Of a DNA stretch of 64,000 nt, positions 24,681 to 36,000 are shown piece by piece. Source of the stretch: Anseranas semipalmata (Eukaryota > Chordata > Aves > Anseriformes > Anseranatidae). The stretch lies in contig VXAA01005261.1 in NCBI GenBank assembly GCA_013399115.1, positions 44,324-108,323 on the forward strand. The letters run 5' to 3'. The translations under genes and the position numbers were made by a program. The notes below the pieces were generated by a model, which searched no databases, had not been told where the DNA came from, and saw only the letters and a program-made list of their open reading frames with translations. Every line of letters begins with the position of its first letter. Within the stretch, counting starts at the first letter, position 1.

Positions 24681-26480
24681 GCAAATACAGTTAAGAATAG
24701 GGTGAGTCTTAAGAATTGTTTTTATACAAGTGTGCATACTCAGAGAGAACTACTCATTTTATTTGTATCAAAAACAGCTTGATACTGAAGGATATGCAAA
24801 ATAAAGCTTGGTTATAGAAGGAAATATTCATTTTGCTTTATAATATTTAGATGCAACTTATGTTTTCCTGCTGCTAGCTGAGGAAAAAGTAGTATAATCA
24901 ACCATTAAATATAATTAAACAGCCATTTAAAAATGTTAAACCAGTTCATATTTTTAAAGTGTCAGACTTGCCTAGCACTGTATAAGTGCTCATTTAAATA
25001 TAGTTAATAATATAGTGGCCAAGAGTCACTTTCGTGGAAGACTTATGGACTAAGGAAAGAAACACAGATATATTTGAAAACTGGTAAGTCACGCTTTTAG
25101 TCGGTTTGGCAGGAACAATATATGATTCTGATATTTGCTTCTTTGGTATATTAAAGAGGCAATCTCTAAAGGGGTATATCAACACTATTTAATTTTCATG
25201 TATCTTATACTCTCAAACAAAGAGGGCTGCTAAATCAATGGAGGATATGGTAGTTCTTGTAATAGAGGATTTTTCTGAATTTGACATGTATTCTTGACTG
25301 CTTCTTTTAAAGACTCTGAAAGGCACTCATATCCCTCATATGAACTAAATGCTGTCTAGGTACAAAATAGAAAGTTTTATTGCAATTGATATGTCAAAAC
25401 AGAATGATGGCATGCACCTAGAATTGGCAGAAAGAAGGATGATGATGGTCAAAAACTGCCAGACAATTCAAAGTCACTATCTAGCTGAGTATAAGGAGAG
25501 GTGAGAGCAGGGTAGTGTTGTCAATAGACCACGTGTAAATTCTTTCCACATATTTGTGGAGAAATCAGTGAACCATAAGATAGTTTGATGAGGAATGCCT
25601 TTGGTTTAGATAAAATAGTGAAGAAGAGCTATTTTAATATCATCACGTTTGTGTTCTAGGCTGTCTCTTGACAAAGATGAATTGAAGGCTTTTCAATGAG
25701 ATCTCCTCCATTGCTTTTCCAATGCAAGCAAATGATTCACAGGTTGTCATAAAGATACAGTACAATGGATTTGTTCAAGGACCAGGTGTGGAAGCAGTGC
25801 CACTATTTGACTTTTTGCTTTGACAGATGACTGGAACTGAAGACTTGTCTGGGGCAAACATTACCTCATAACATATTTGGCACCAGCACAACTGGAAAGA
25901 TTATAAAAGAAAATAGTAATGTGTTAAAATATGAAAAAGAATATTGTTCCATCCAAAATCACAATTTGTCCATTACTGCGACATAGATTGTCTGTCTAAG
26001 AGTAGCTTATTTCACTATTTTGTTTGTAGAAACAGTTGATGTTTGCTGTATAAGGTATGTATGGACATTTCTAACCATTGGAGTAAACAATTTCTCGTTC
26101 TGTGATGATAGGGATTCTTATTTATCATGCTTGGGGAAGGCTAACAAGGTGGTCATGCTGTCGTTTTGTGTACTAGCATACCAAGCTGCAGCTCTCTTCC
26201 TGTTTTCTCAGGCCTAATTACCTGTGAGCTGCCAGTGAACTAGTAGCAAGCTGCTTTTAAAGTAATTTCTGTAATAACACCTGGTAAGAAGGGGCCTACA
26301 GCTCCAAGATCCCTGGCAGTTGAGTCCACCCAGCAATCTGCTTTCAATTTTCTCACAAGCATTCCTGGTTTTGCTTTTCAGCCGTTGGGAACTTTATGGA
26401 CCAGTTTTCCTTTTTCTCTCTGAAACAAATGTCAGCACAGTCAAGATCCATAAACTCACTGTTGAAAAGTGAAAACAAAG

Positions 26481-26492
26481 TGCTGACTCAGC
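26481..26492. promoter_or_regulatory. MARE / NF-E2-like palindrome
   Basis: TGCTGACTCAGC matches the consensus Maf recognition element TGCTGA(C/G)TCAGCA except for the last base, and contains a full AP-1 core, TGACTCA. Known biology: small Maf heterodimers (NF-E2, NRF, BACH) and AP-1 bind such sites. A role here is inference from the motif alone. Confidence 0.25.
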
Positions 26493-27360
26493 CACAGGGA
26501 GTTAGAACCAGGTTGCTCCCATAACAGGTTTACACAGAAATAGCTGCTATGATAGTTGGGAGGGTCCAGTAATTTTGTCTTTTATTGATATTTCCATATG
26601 GGCATCTGGCATTGGGCTTTTGCATCACTGCTTGAATGACATAAGCTGCATGAATTGTTTTGAGACACTGGTATGGTGACTCTTATTGAGCCTACTTACT
26701 TATTTGTGTGGTTTTGAATCTGTATTGTCTGGTGTTAATCACTGTGTCCCTTTGCTCTGAAATGTGGCAGCGCTCACTTTTGGGAACTGCACTGATATAA
26801 CTATGAACTGGCAGGTGCAGGCAAAGAGTGAGTGCTTTATGGCTTGTATTTTATTTCTCCTGATTACCTTCAGAAGGTACAATCAAAGCTATTCTTCACT
26901 TTTAGAGAACTGTATCTCTGAATTAGGTAGGGTTCGCTCCCTTGAAGACCTGCCATGTGCTTCTATCCATTTACATCATTTCTGCAGTGAGAGATAAATC
27001 TAGCAAATAAAACTTGTTTCATTAGACTTAACTTTATAAATTTTCCACAATAGGCAGTTATCTAGTTAACATATGGATTGTACAATAGATGATACCAATG
27101 TGACTATGCTGTAAGCCACTCAAGGGATTCTGCTGCTGTGATCAATCACAGCACCATTTGCTCTAGGGCCATGTGTTATTATTTATAATATATACTGTTT
27201 ATACTTCATAAAAGTCCCTTATCACTCCTTATTTCATAACATCAATTTATTGAAAGAAAGAGCCAAAAGATTAATCATTTTATAATAAAATATGTGACTT
27301 CACCTGCCAAAAGTAGCCAAATTGATTTTTAACGTCTGCTAATGATTTAACTTTCCCTTT

Positions 27361-27376
27361 TTACTGACGTCAGTAA
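27361..27376. promoter_or_regulatory. 16-bp perfect palindrome centred on a CRE
   Basis: TTACTGACGTCAGTAA reads the same on both strands over 16 bases and contains the full CRE core TGACGTCA. The arms extend the dyad well beyond the 8-base core, resembling an extended bZIP site of the CRE-type Maf recognition class, although the outer bases differ from the TGC/GCA of a true MARE. Function is not shown by the sequence. Confidence 0.3.
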
Positions 27377-28937
27377 CAGGGTGTTACCACTCCCGGTCCT
27401 CAGTGAAAGGGTATTATCAGTTTACAGAAAAATATAGCTCTTGTCTCTGCATTTATATATGCATAATGTACAATACACTTTAATTGCTTACCTGTAAAAT
27501 GTTGAAGAACTATTTAGAGCCTTGATAATCAGAAAATTAAAAACTCTGAGTGTGGTGCTGGGCAATAAGTAATAGGGGGAGGTTTCTTAGTAGTTCATCT
27601 CTTAGATTTACTGTTCTTCTTCTATTTATCATGAATACTTAAAGTAAGACATCACTTTGATTTGCCTGCTTATCAATACCTTTGTTTACCATTCAGAGAT
27701 ACTAAGATCTAGCATAGATTAAGTTAAACCCCAAGGAGTGTGTGTGTGCTTGCTTTTTTAGAAAGAAAATAAATTTCAAAAGGAATAAATACCATTAACT
27801 TAATCATTACTATCTAATGCCTGATAGTATGTAACACAAACACAGAGACTATTTTCATCTTTTCACAAAAAAAACATCTTAAAGCTATCATTAACGTCAT
27901 GTGTTCTGTAAGGGTAGGCTGGATATCAGACTTGTTTGTGTTTCTATGATAGATTTTCTTTGTTCAGATGGATTTTCCACTGTTATTAAAAGGTTAATAT
28001 AAATGCCTAACCTTGATTATAAATGGATGTGATTACTTTGCATGTGAGATCTTATCAGTTAAACAAAATATATCTCTGTTTACATGCTCTTCGAAAAAAT
28101 GAGTCAGAAGTTCCTATCTAACATATTTTCAATTGTTGCCTAACATTTGTTTGTCAAAACATTCTGTAGAAATGTATCAATTATTCTGAGAGTTTTCCAC
28201 ATCCAGGGTGGTTCTCTTGTCTCACAGTAATAAAAAGAGAAGGAAGAGCATCCTTTACAGAGGGATGAGGAAGAGATGCTTGGGCAGTGAGGGGTTCGAA
28301 TCTGCTTCTCCCACACTTCATTTGCAAGCTGTCTGATAATTATTTACAAAATCTTCTGGTTCAGTTCTTTGTTGTTGAAGAAGGAAACTGTTTCCTAGAA
28401 TAATCTTGAGATGGAAAGGTCATTCATTCTGCTTGCTTCTCAAACAGGAGAAAAATCTTTCAGGCTCCCTGTTCTGTCAAGAGATGACAACTTTGTGCAC
28501 CTTCTGGAAGATGTGAACTGTTTTCTGAAAGTGCCTATTTTTCTCTCTTCAGGATATGGTAATCTTAGGAAGACTGCTGTCTAAATTTAGCACATACAGC
28601 TACTATCCAGCATCTTTGTGATTAACTACTCTAAACCTGTGGCCCAGTGACAGATTAACTCCACAGCCTGGTGGTGAGGGCACTAAGCTTGTTTGGAAGA
28701 GTCACAGGAATCTGATTCCCATATGCTTTGTCTCAACTTGTTATTCTTAAATTTCAAATGATTCTTTTTTTTTTTTTCTTATATAAAGCAGGAAAAAAAG
28801 GGGTTCCTCTGATTTTTTTGAGATAACCATTGCCACGAGCTGTAATCATGAATATATTTTACCTGTTGTCTTTATTTCTTAAAAATGAAGGGTTCTTAAC
28901 ACTTGCTCACTTTGTAGTCTCAAATTGGGTCCAGTCA

Positions 28938-28966
28938 TTAAAACAAACAAACAAACAAACAAACAA
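28938..28966. repeat. (AAAC)n microsatellite
   Basis: About six uninterrupted AAAC units on the plus strand. Confidence 0.92.
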
Positions 28967-29315
28967 CTATGTCTATATTCTGAATGCTTTAAGATGGTAC
29001 TTTTACCTGTTAAAATTATGTTACCAAATTTTTAGATTTTTAAACGTCTGCCTGAAGAGCATAGCCTTCTGGCTACTTTGTTCTGGGCAACAGAGCAATG
29101 GCTTGAATGGTCAGTAAACAGAACGGACAGTTAGAGTCTACTGTGCTGCAGAGCGAAGACTGCCAAAAAGGAGTGTCCTAAAAAGTCAAGTGCCTTCTGG
29201 AGTGCATCTGACTGCCCAAGAGTTGATGATGCAATTGCCAATACTGCTGTATTACCCAAAGTAAGAATCTCTTTTGTACAGTATAATCTGTAATCTGATA
29301 TGCTAATCTTGATAT

Positions 29316-29391
29316 TTCTTCTTCTTCTTCTTCTTCTTCTTCTTCTTCTTCTTCTTCTTCTTCTTCTTCTTCTTCTTCTTCTTCTTCTTCT
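29316..29391. repeat. (TTC)n / (GAA)n triplet repeat, about 24 units
   Basis: An uninterrupted run of TTC/CTT units covers about 75 bases, the purest long repeat of the window. The complementary GAA strand is all purine, so the tract can form triplex structures when long and supercoiled. A further pyrimidine-rich patch lies at about 29418-29450. The poly-leucine frame at 29300-29527 is a by-product of this tract. Confidence 0.97.
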
Positions 29392-32300
29392 AAGCTATAT
29401 TAAAGAGAAGTACAGACCTCTTCCTTTTCTTCCTTTTCTTTCCCATCTCCACACTCTTAGAAGATCACTCTCCAAAGAGAAGAAGTCAGTTTTGAGGTTA
29501 TTGTCAGGAGACTCAACATTTCAGTAGTCTGTTTATGTAGCTGTATACCTCTGTCAATGCTCATAATGATTTTTCAGCCTCAGGAGGAAAAGACCTTTTA
29601 TTCTTATTTTCTAGTGATCTTGCTTGGGTTAATAACAGTCAAAGCTGTTTGTTGCCTACTGTAAATACAGAATGGATACATATAGCAATGTAATTCCATT
29701 TTACCTTGACAGAAATCCCTTTCCATGGACCAAGCTATTTTGGATAACCAAGTACATGGCTGAACTTGTGTGTCAGATTACTGACCATGGGAAGAGCTTA
29801 ATTACACTAGAATGAAAGAAATGCGTGCCACATTGGCAGCTCATAAAAACTAGGTGTGTAGGCCGTGTCTAAGAGGTTTCAAATCTGGTAGGGAGCGTCA
29901 AAAGGTAACAAGGAGCCTCTAAATGTGGAAATGGGTCTGACAGAAGTATGAAGACTATTTCACTTCAATAGCAAGGTAGCTAACTCTTGCAGGAACTAGC
30001 AGACAAAGAAACATCTCAAAGACAGGTCTCAGATTTCCCAGTGGTTTGCAGGACACAAAAAATTGGAACAATTTCAGTTACTGGTTAGTTCATTGCTACT
30101 GGCCCAGTCCATTCCTTTAGTGGGGCACCCTGGGGCCAGTTAGCTGTCACCTGGAAGGATGAAACTGTAATTCCCTGAGTTCTGTTACTGCTTTCCTGAC
30201 AATAGGATAGTCTGTCAAATCTCTCCTCAGAAGAGCATGGTGATAGCTGGAGCTTATGTTTTGGCTTTACATGCAGAAGCAACTTCAAACTGGCAGGATG
30301 AATATCTCTTATGGTGATGGATGTATGGTTCAGTCAAATCAAATGCTGAAGTTTCCTTGCCCTGGGATCCTTACTATTACTTTTTGATTACATAGCAAAT
30401 ATATGCCATTTTTTCATCAAGAAGTATGACTATCCATATGGTGAGCAAAGACATGTAACGGAACTATATCACTCCAGAAAATCAGTTTCAAAGCTGTCTA
30501 TAGGTGGGAGAAACTCTTTGAAATTACACTTGGGAGCCCAGTGAAGTACTGTCATGAGTCTTGGCTACAAAGGTAGCAGCTTCTCCATTTGTTTGCCTGC
30601 CTAGATAAATATTCTTTCAGGGGGGGTAACACAACTGGCAACAAGAAGCTACACATCGTGGTAAAAATTGCTAGGAAAGAGGATTTGATTTAGTCATTAA
30701 CACAGGATTAAAAATGCGCAGTTGACATTAGATTACAGTACAAAACATGCACTGCCACGAGTTAACAATGGCATAGTTGTATCCCACTTATAATCAGTTC
30801 TGTACATAAAATGGCTTTCATAAAAGACAACTGAAATATAATAATGGATGTGAGGAACTTAATCAGCTTCTCCAAAAATAAAAATAAAAAAAATAGTTGC
30901 TTGCAAAAAAAAAAAAAAAACAAAACCTTATGAGACAGGTTGACAAAATTTTTTATTCAAACCACAATTCTGATCTCAACTTTCTAGCTTTCTACTAGCA
31001 ATAAGCTATTAGCTAGAATGTGAATTAGAATGTGAATGAAGTACCTGTGTAACCCACTGCAAGTACAAAACTAGGTCTATAAAATAAACTGATTTGTTGT
31101 GTTACTCTTTGATTGTTTAACTTGATACTTGATTTAAAGTTCTTACCATCTGGAGCACAAATAGTACTTCTTGCTGATACTGGAAAACTGTTTACATGCC
31201 CTGGCTTTCTATGGCATGTAAGGTGTACTGTGTGCTGCACTGCAAATGAAAAGAGCATGTAATCTCCATGGGCAAGAGAGAGAGAGACAAGTCAGTACAA
31301 GCGTGAGTCAGAAAGTTAAGAATGCAAGGATCTTTTAAAACAGAGCAGTAATAATACATATTGCGTTTTCTTACCTGAGGTAGTTAACCATTTGTTGCAA
31401 TATTTTGACAGACATTCCAATCACCCTTGACTGTATGCAGGTCTTTTGCTGAAAATAGTAAAAGTTAAACTAAGCAAAGAAGGCCTTTTACTTTTTTTAT
31501 GTATAACTTTTTTTTTTTTTAACACACATGTACACACTGAAATAATAAAAAAAAAATGCAATTTTTTAAGAGCCTTTTTACTCAGAGATTTGAACCAAAC
31601 CGGGAAAAAGCCTGACTGTTTCAAAGACCTAAGTAGAATTTGACCTCTAATGTAAGTTCTGTAACAACATACCTTACAAACTAGAAATCATGTCCTGCAC
31701 AAGCAATTAGATATGCCAGAATAGGCTTGAGATAGATGGATAAGAGAAAAACTTTGAAAAGATTAAAAGTTCTCCAAATATCAAAATTTTATTTTCAGAG
31801 GTAGAAATTTCTTACTAAGACTCAATGAAATGTGGGAGTGTAGGTGTACATGAGCATTTTAAAAAACAACTTTTTGGTTAGCTTAAAGACTTTAAAGCAG
31901 TATGAATAGAACTTGGAATCATTTATATAGTATGAAGTTCTTGCGGGCTAATCCCACTTTTTTTTTTTCCTTAGAAACTTGTCAGTTATTTTATTAAATA
32001 ATGTCTGCCAAAATCCTTCTCAATCCTGTTTTATTTTTTCTAACATAATCTACCAGAGTCATGAATGCTGCACTACTTACCACAAAAATAAAAGTATTTC
32101 CTTTTAACTGGAGATAACAGCATTCTTAATTAAATATCTTTGCCTTTTAGATGCAAAGGAAAAAGACTTCCATTTATACAGGCAGCTTGCCTAACTCTGA
32201 GCTATTGATAGTGAAGTTCCCAGCACACTGCTGCATTCCACAAGTGCTTTTAGTTCCTTGTGAGTATTAAAGGGTACGGCGTGGCACTGGATTTGTCCCA

Positions 32301-35300
32301 ATCAGGTTAGAGTGTAACTCAAACTCAAATAGACCTCAAAATAGGAGTATATACTTAAAATAGACTAACTTGCCCATAAGCAAACTCTTAATTAATATCT
32401 CTTAAGTGGCTGCATCTTGTAGAAGTCTGATCTCTATGCCATGTGGCCTGAGTACCCTGCTTCAGTTCTTAAGCCTTATGCCTCACTGTGGTTTTGTCAA
32501 AGCCTGATACTGATGTGCTGAAAAGGAAAGATGCTGTAGTTAGTTTAGGGCAGTAGACAGGACAAGTCCCAGGTTTATATATTGTTGTTTTGAGGTCATG
32601 TATATGTTTTTCTTTCCTTGTTTTTTCTTTTTTAAATGCATCTTTTTATTTTCCTCAAGATATGTCTACTGACCCAGATACGGAGTAAAAACAGTATTAA
32701 AGTCACGGTCTGGGAATACTGTAGACTTTGGAGGCTCTGGCTGGAGCAGCTATCAACCATGGTAAAAGGTCTATGATTTCTGTCTCTGTTGCGGATTTCT
32801 GTCCTCTGTTGAGGATCTTATATTTTGCAAAATTATTTGTAAGAATGGAATAAGCAGAATGAAAAGTAGTTTCTCTGGGATTGGGAAGACATTACTGAAA
32901 GCAAGGTCTTCAGCTGTCTGATGGGAGTGGATCATTTGGTGATATCTCCTCTCTCACTCTCCTTCTCTTTCTTATTGGGACATAGATCAGTGGGTTGTGC
33001 TATCTGTCAAATGCTGGAGAACAGAGCATGCATCCTATGAATTCATAATTCTTTCAGGCCTTTGCTTTGATAACATACGTAGAAAATTCTCCAGAATGAG
33101 GTAGTCTGGAACAAAGTCAGATAGTTTGTGGAAGCATTACAAACTTTATGAATTAACTGTTGTTATTTTTGTTTTTGTTTTCTTTTATTTTTCTTAAGTA
33201 GTGACAGTGACAGGTTGCATGCTATATCTGATAAATTCCATGGACTAATTCCCTTCATAAGATTTGAAAATGACTATGTCTGAAGTATCTAGTGAAAAGA
33301 GACTTAGCTTGATTACCCATGTGGACCATGAAAATCACAAAGAATTACTAATTTAGAAACTAGAAAATGTAGCATAAAACAGAGGCTCCTGCAAAGATTT
33401 TCCTTAAAAATGCTGAGTAATATTAAATCTTTTTATTTTTATTTTTAAGGGAGCTATAGATTCTGTGTTAAAATAAATAAATAAAAAAGCTTTGTTTCAC
33501 TAGCATTGTGATTTTTTTTTGTTAGTCAAAGTTGTGACTAGTAATATTACTGCCAAGATCTAGTCAGTATGTGCTAATAAAAGGGCAATATTCATAGCTT
33601 AAAATACCATTGATACATTGTGAAATAAGACTAAATTGAAACCTATGGCAAATGGGAGATATATTTTCAAAACAAAACAAAAGTAGGTCCTGTTTCTTAC
33701 TCTTTTCAGTGTTCTTTTAAAGTTTTAAACTGTACCATATGCTCTGTTGGTTAATATGGTATTCCTGTGCTTTGAGATTAACATTTCACCTCTCTCCAAG
33801 CAAACCACACGCACTGGAGTTTTTAGAAAGTTTTCTCTCATTTCATAACAGAATTTATTTTGGATTGGACTGCATCATTGTTCATTGCCAAGGAGCTCCT
33901 GGATGAATGGAGCTGGTGGGCAGTCAAACAGCAACCTTGATTTTACCAGTTCTGGGTCCATTCTGTACCAGGGGAGTTGCAGTATAAATCACAGCCGGCT
34001 GGCTGCCATTTGCTCCAGAGATCTAGTAAGGAATCTGAGGATGAGTAAAACATGTGAAAACCCTACCTCTACCATTTCTTCCCTGCTTATGCTCACTAGA
34101 TCTGGAAACATGAAGACTATATTGTACCTGACATTGCATTATTTTTATACCATTTGAAGGTCTTCTGTGTACTTTCATATTCCATCTTAGAACTGTACTG
34201 TACATACTTTAGCAATATGGATAAAAATTCTGGATCAAAAGAATAAAACTGACTAGATCTTACTCTGTGTGGTGCCAGAGAACTGTCATTTACACACGCT
34301 GGTGGTATATTCCTCAATAACTAGATTACACTCAAAATTCAAAAATCACATAGGACGTGATACAATGAATACAATCCATCTTTGAAGAAGCATTTAGTTT
34401 TAGGAGTAGTGCTGACCAAGTTTGTAGTGTACAGTGTATAGCTAGCTCTTTGTAGCTAATAACAACAGGGCTTTTAAAATTGAATTTCACTTTCAACTGA
34501 ATAGCATTTACAGTCATCTGATAGTAAGAAATAGATTCCCCATCTTCTAAACTAGTTCCCCAGAACGTCCTTCCAGTCAGGAAGTTATTATGTCCTTGAA
34601 ATTATATCCAACAATGAGATTTCAACTCTTTTTGAGAAGATCAATTTAGAAGTAAGTAAGAAAAAGAATATCTCAATTGATTATGGAAATGAAGATTTGT
34701 TCCTTTTTGGAATTTTTAAGAGTAACTTAAAATCTGCTTTACAACTAAAAAAATAAGTATCTAAACAAGCTGTTTAAGATTTAGCCTCAAAGTCATTTAT
34801 AACATGAGATCTCTTTAATAAGAGAATATGCAGAAATGGTAGTTCTATCACTGGCATTAAAAAAAAATAGAAAAAAGACTATACATAGGGAATCCCGTCC
34901 CTACATTATTATTATGAACTTATTTTAGACTTCACAGTATCATGTTCAACACTTCCATTACCTCTGACCAGCTGCCATGTAATGATTTCTCATCTGTAAA
35001 GTTCGTGGTCTCAGTGACACAGAAAAAAGGAATTAATTCAAGAACTGAATCCAAGGCTCCTCATTCATAATCTACTAATCTCATTTTTGATACAATTTTT
35101 TCCTTCCAGTTGAACTCATTTTAGAAGTGGTCTCTTGTTTCTGGATACTTAAGGGATCCTGTATCCAAATATAGATTAAGATCTATAATGTCTGCAGTGT
35201 TTTCTTGTATTTATACATCTGCAATAATTAAGAGAAAAGTGATGAATTTATATTACATAAATACACAAACTGATGTAATATTGGATATTTTCAGTCTCCA

Positions 35301-36000
35301 CTGAAGAAACTATATAGATATAAATACAGCATCTTGTATTAAACTGCCTACCCTCTTTTCACTATAATTAGTGTTACTTTGGAATTATGTAAGTAGAAAA
35401 AACAGTAAAAGAAATGTCCTTCACAATGAATTGTGTTTGCTACACACATCTTAGCGAGTCCATTTAAAGCATACAAATTCACGTGTAATTAGTTTCTGGA
35501 TTTTCCTTTGAACTGAGGCATACCTGTGCTTGAACAGAACTAGTACTTTGGGATAAAAATGCCATTTCAAAATATGTTTTCTCTTTTCTGATTGTAAGTT
35601 CATAAGAAAAGCTAATAGAACAAGTGTTTTTGCTCATGTTATAACTTATTTTGAGAAAATATTGCATTTGGGATCTACTATTATATATACTGTGGTAGCA
35701 CTCAGGTGACACATTATTCTAGACCTTTTTTAAAGAAAAACTTCAGATCTGAAGAGTATAGTAAAGGTTAATAGCTTTTTTCCTGTAGTTCCATTTTACT
35801 AGACAGTGACTTCATTTTCATATTTTTGACTTTTTCCCCTCAGATAAATACGGAGGCCTAAAAATATCAAGTGCTTCAGTGAAACGGTTCTGTAAAACTT
35901 CAGAGATGGCAACATTGTGCCTAACGCAGGAACACTTCTTAATAGAAGTTTTGCAGAAGTGCTTACATGAGAAACTAGCAGTCTCCTGATGAAGCAAGAT
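29392..36000. other. Unique sequence, no gene seen
   Basis: No exon or transposon recognised. There are A tracts at 30890-30920, a perfect 12-base tandem pair TAGAATGTGAAT at 31014-31037, and an imperfect duplication starting GATTTCTGTC at 32775 and 32794. The 90-codon frame at 33885-34157 (+) has no recognisable domain. Confidence 0.55.

Larger units (their letters stand above)
23677..29315. other. Unique sequence, no gene seen
   Basis: About 5.6 kb with no recognisable exon or transposon. It contains the MARE-like site and the 16-bp palindrome listed separately, an ATGT microsatellite, an AAAC microsatellite and a T tract near 28767-28778. Open frames are below 100 codons and unrecognised. 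Confidence 0.55.

Noticed and set aside
29300..29527. Frame with a long leucine run
   Set aside because: It is the translation of the TTC/CTT microsatellite.
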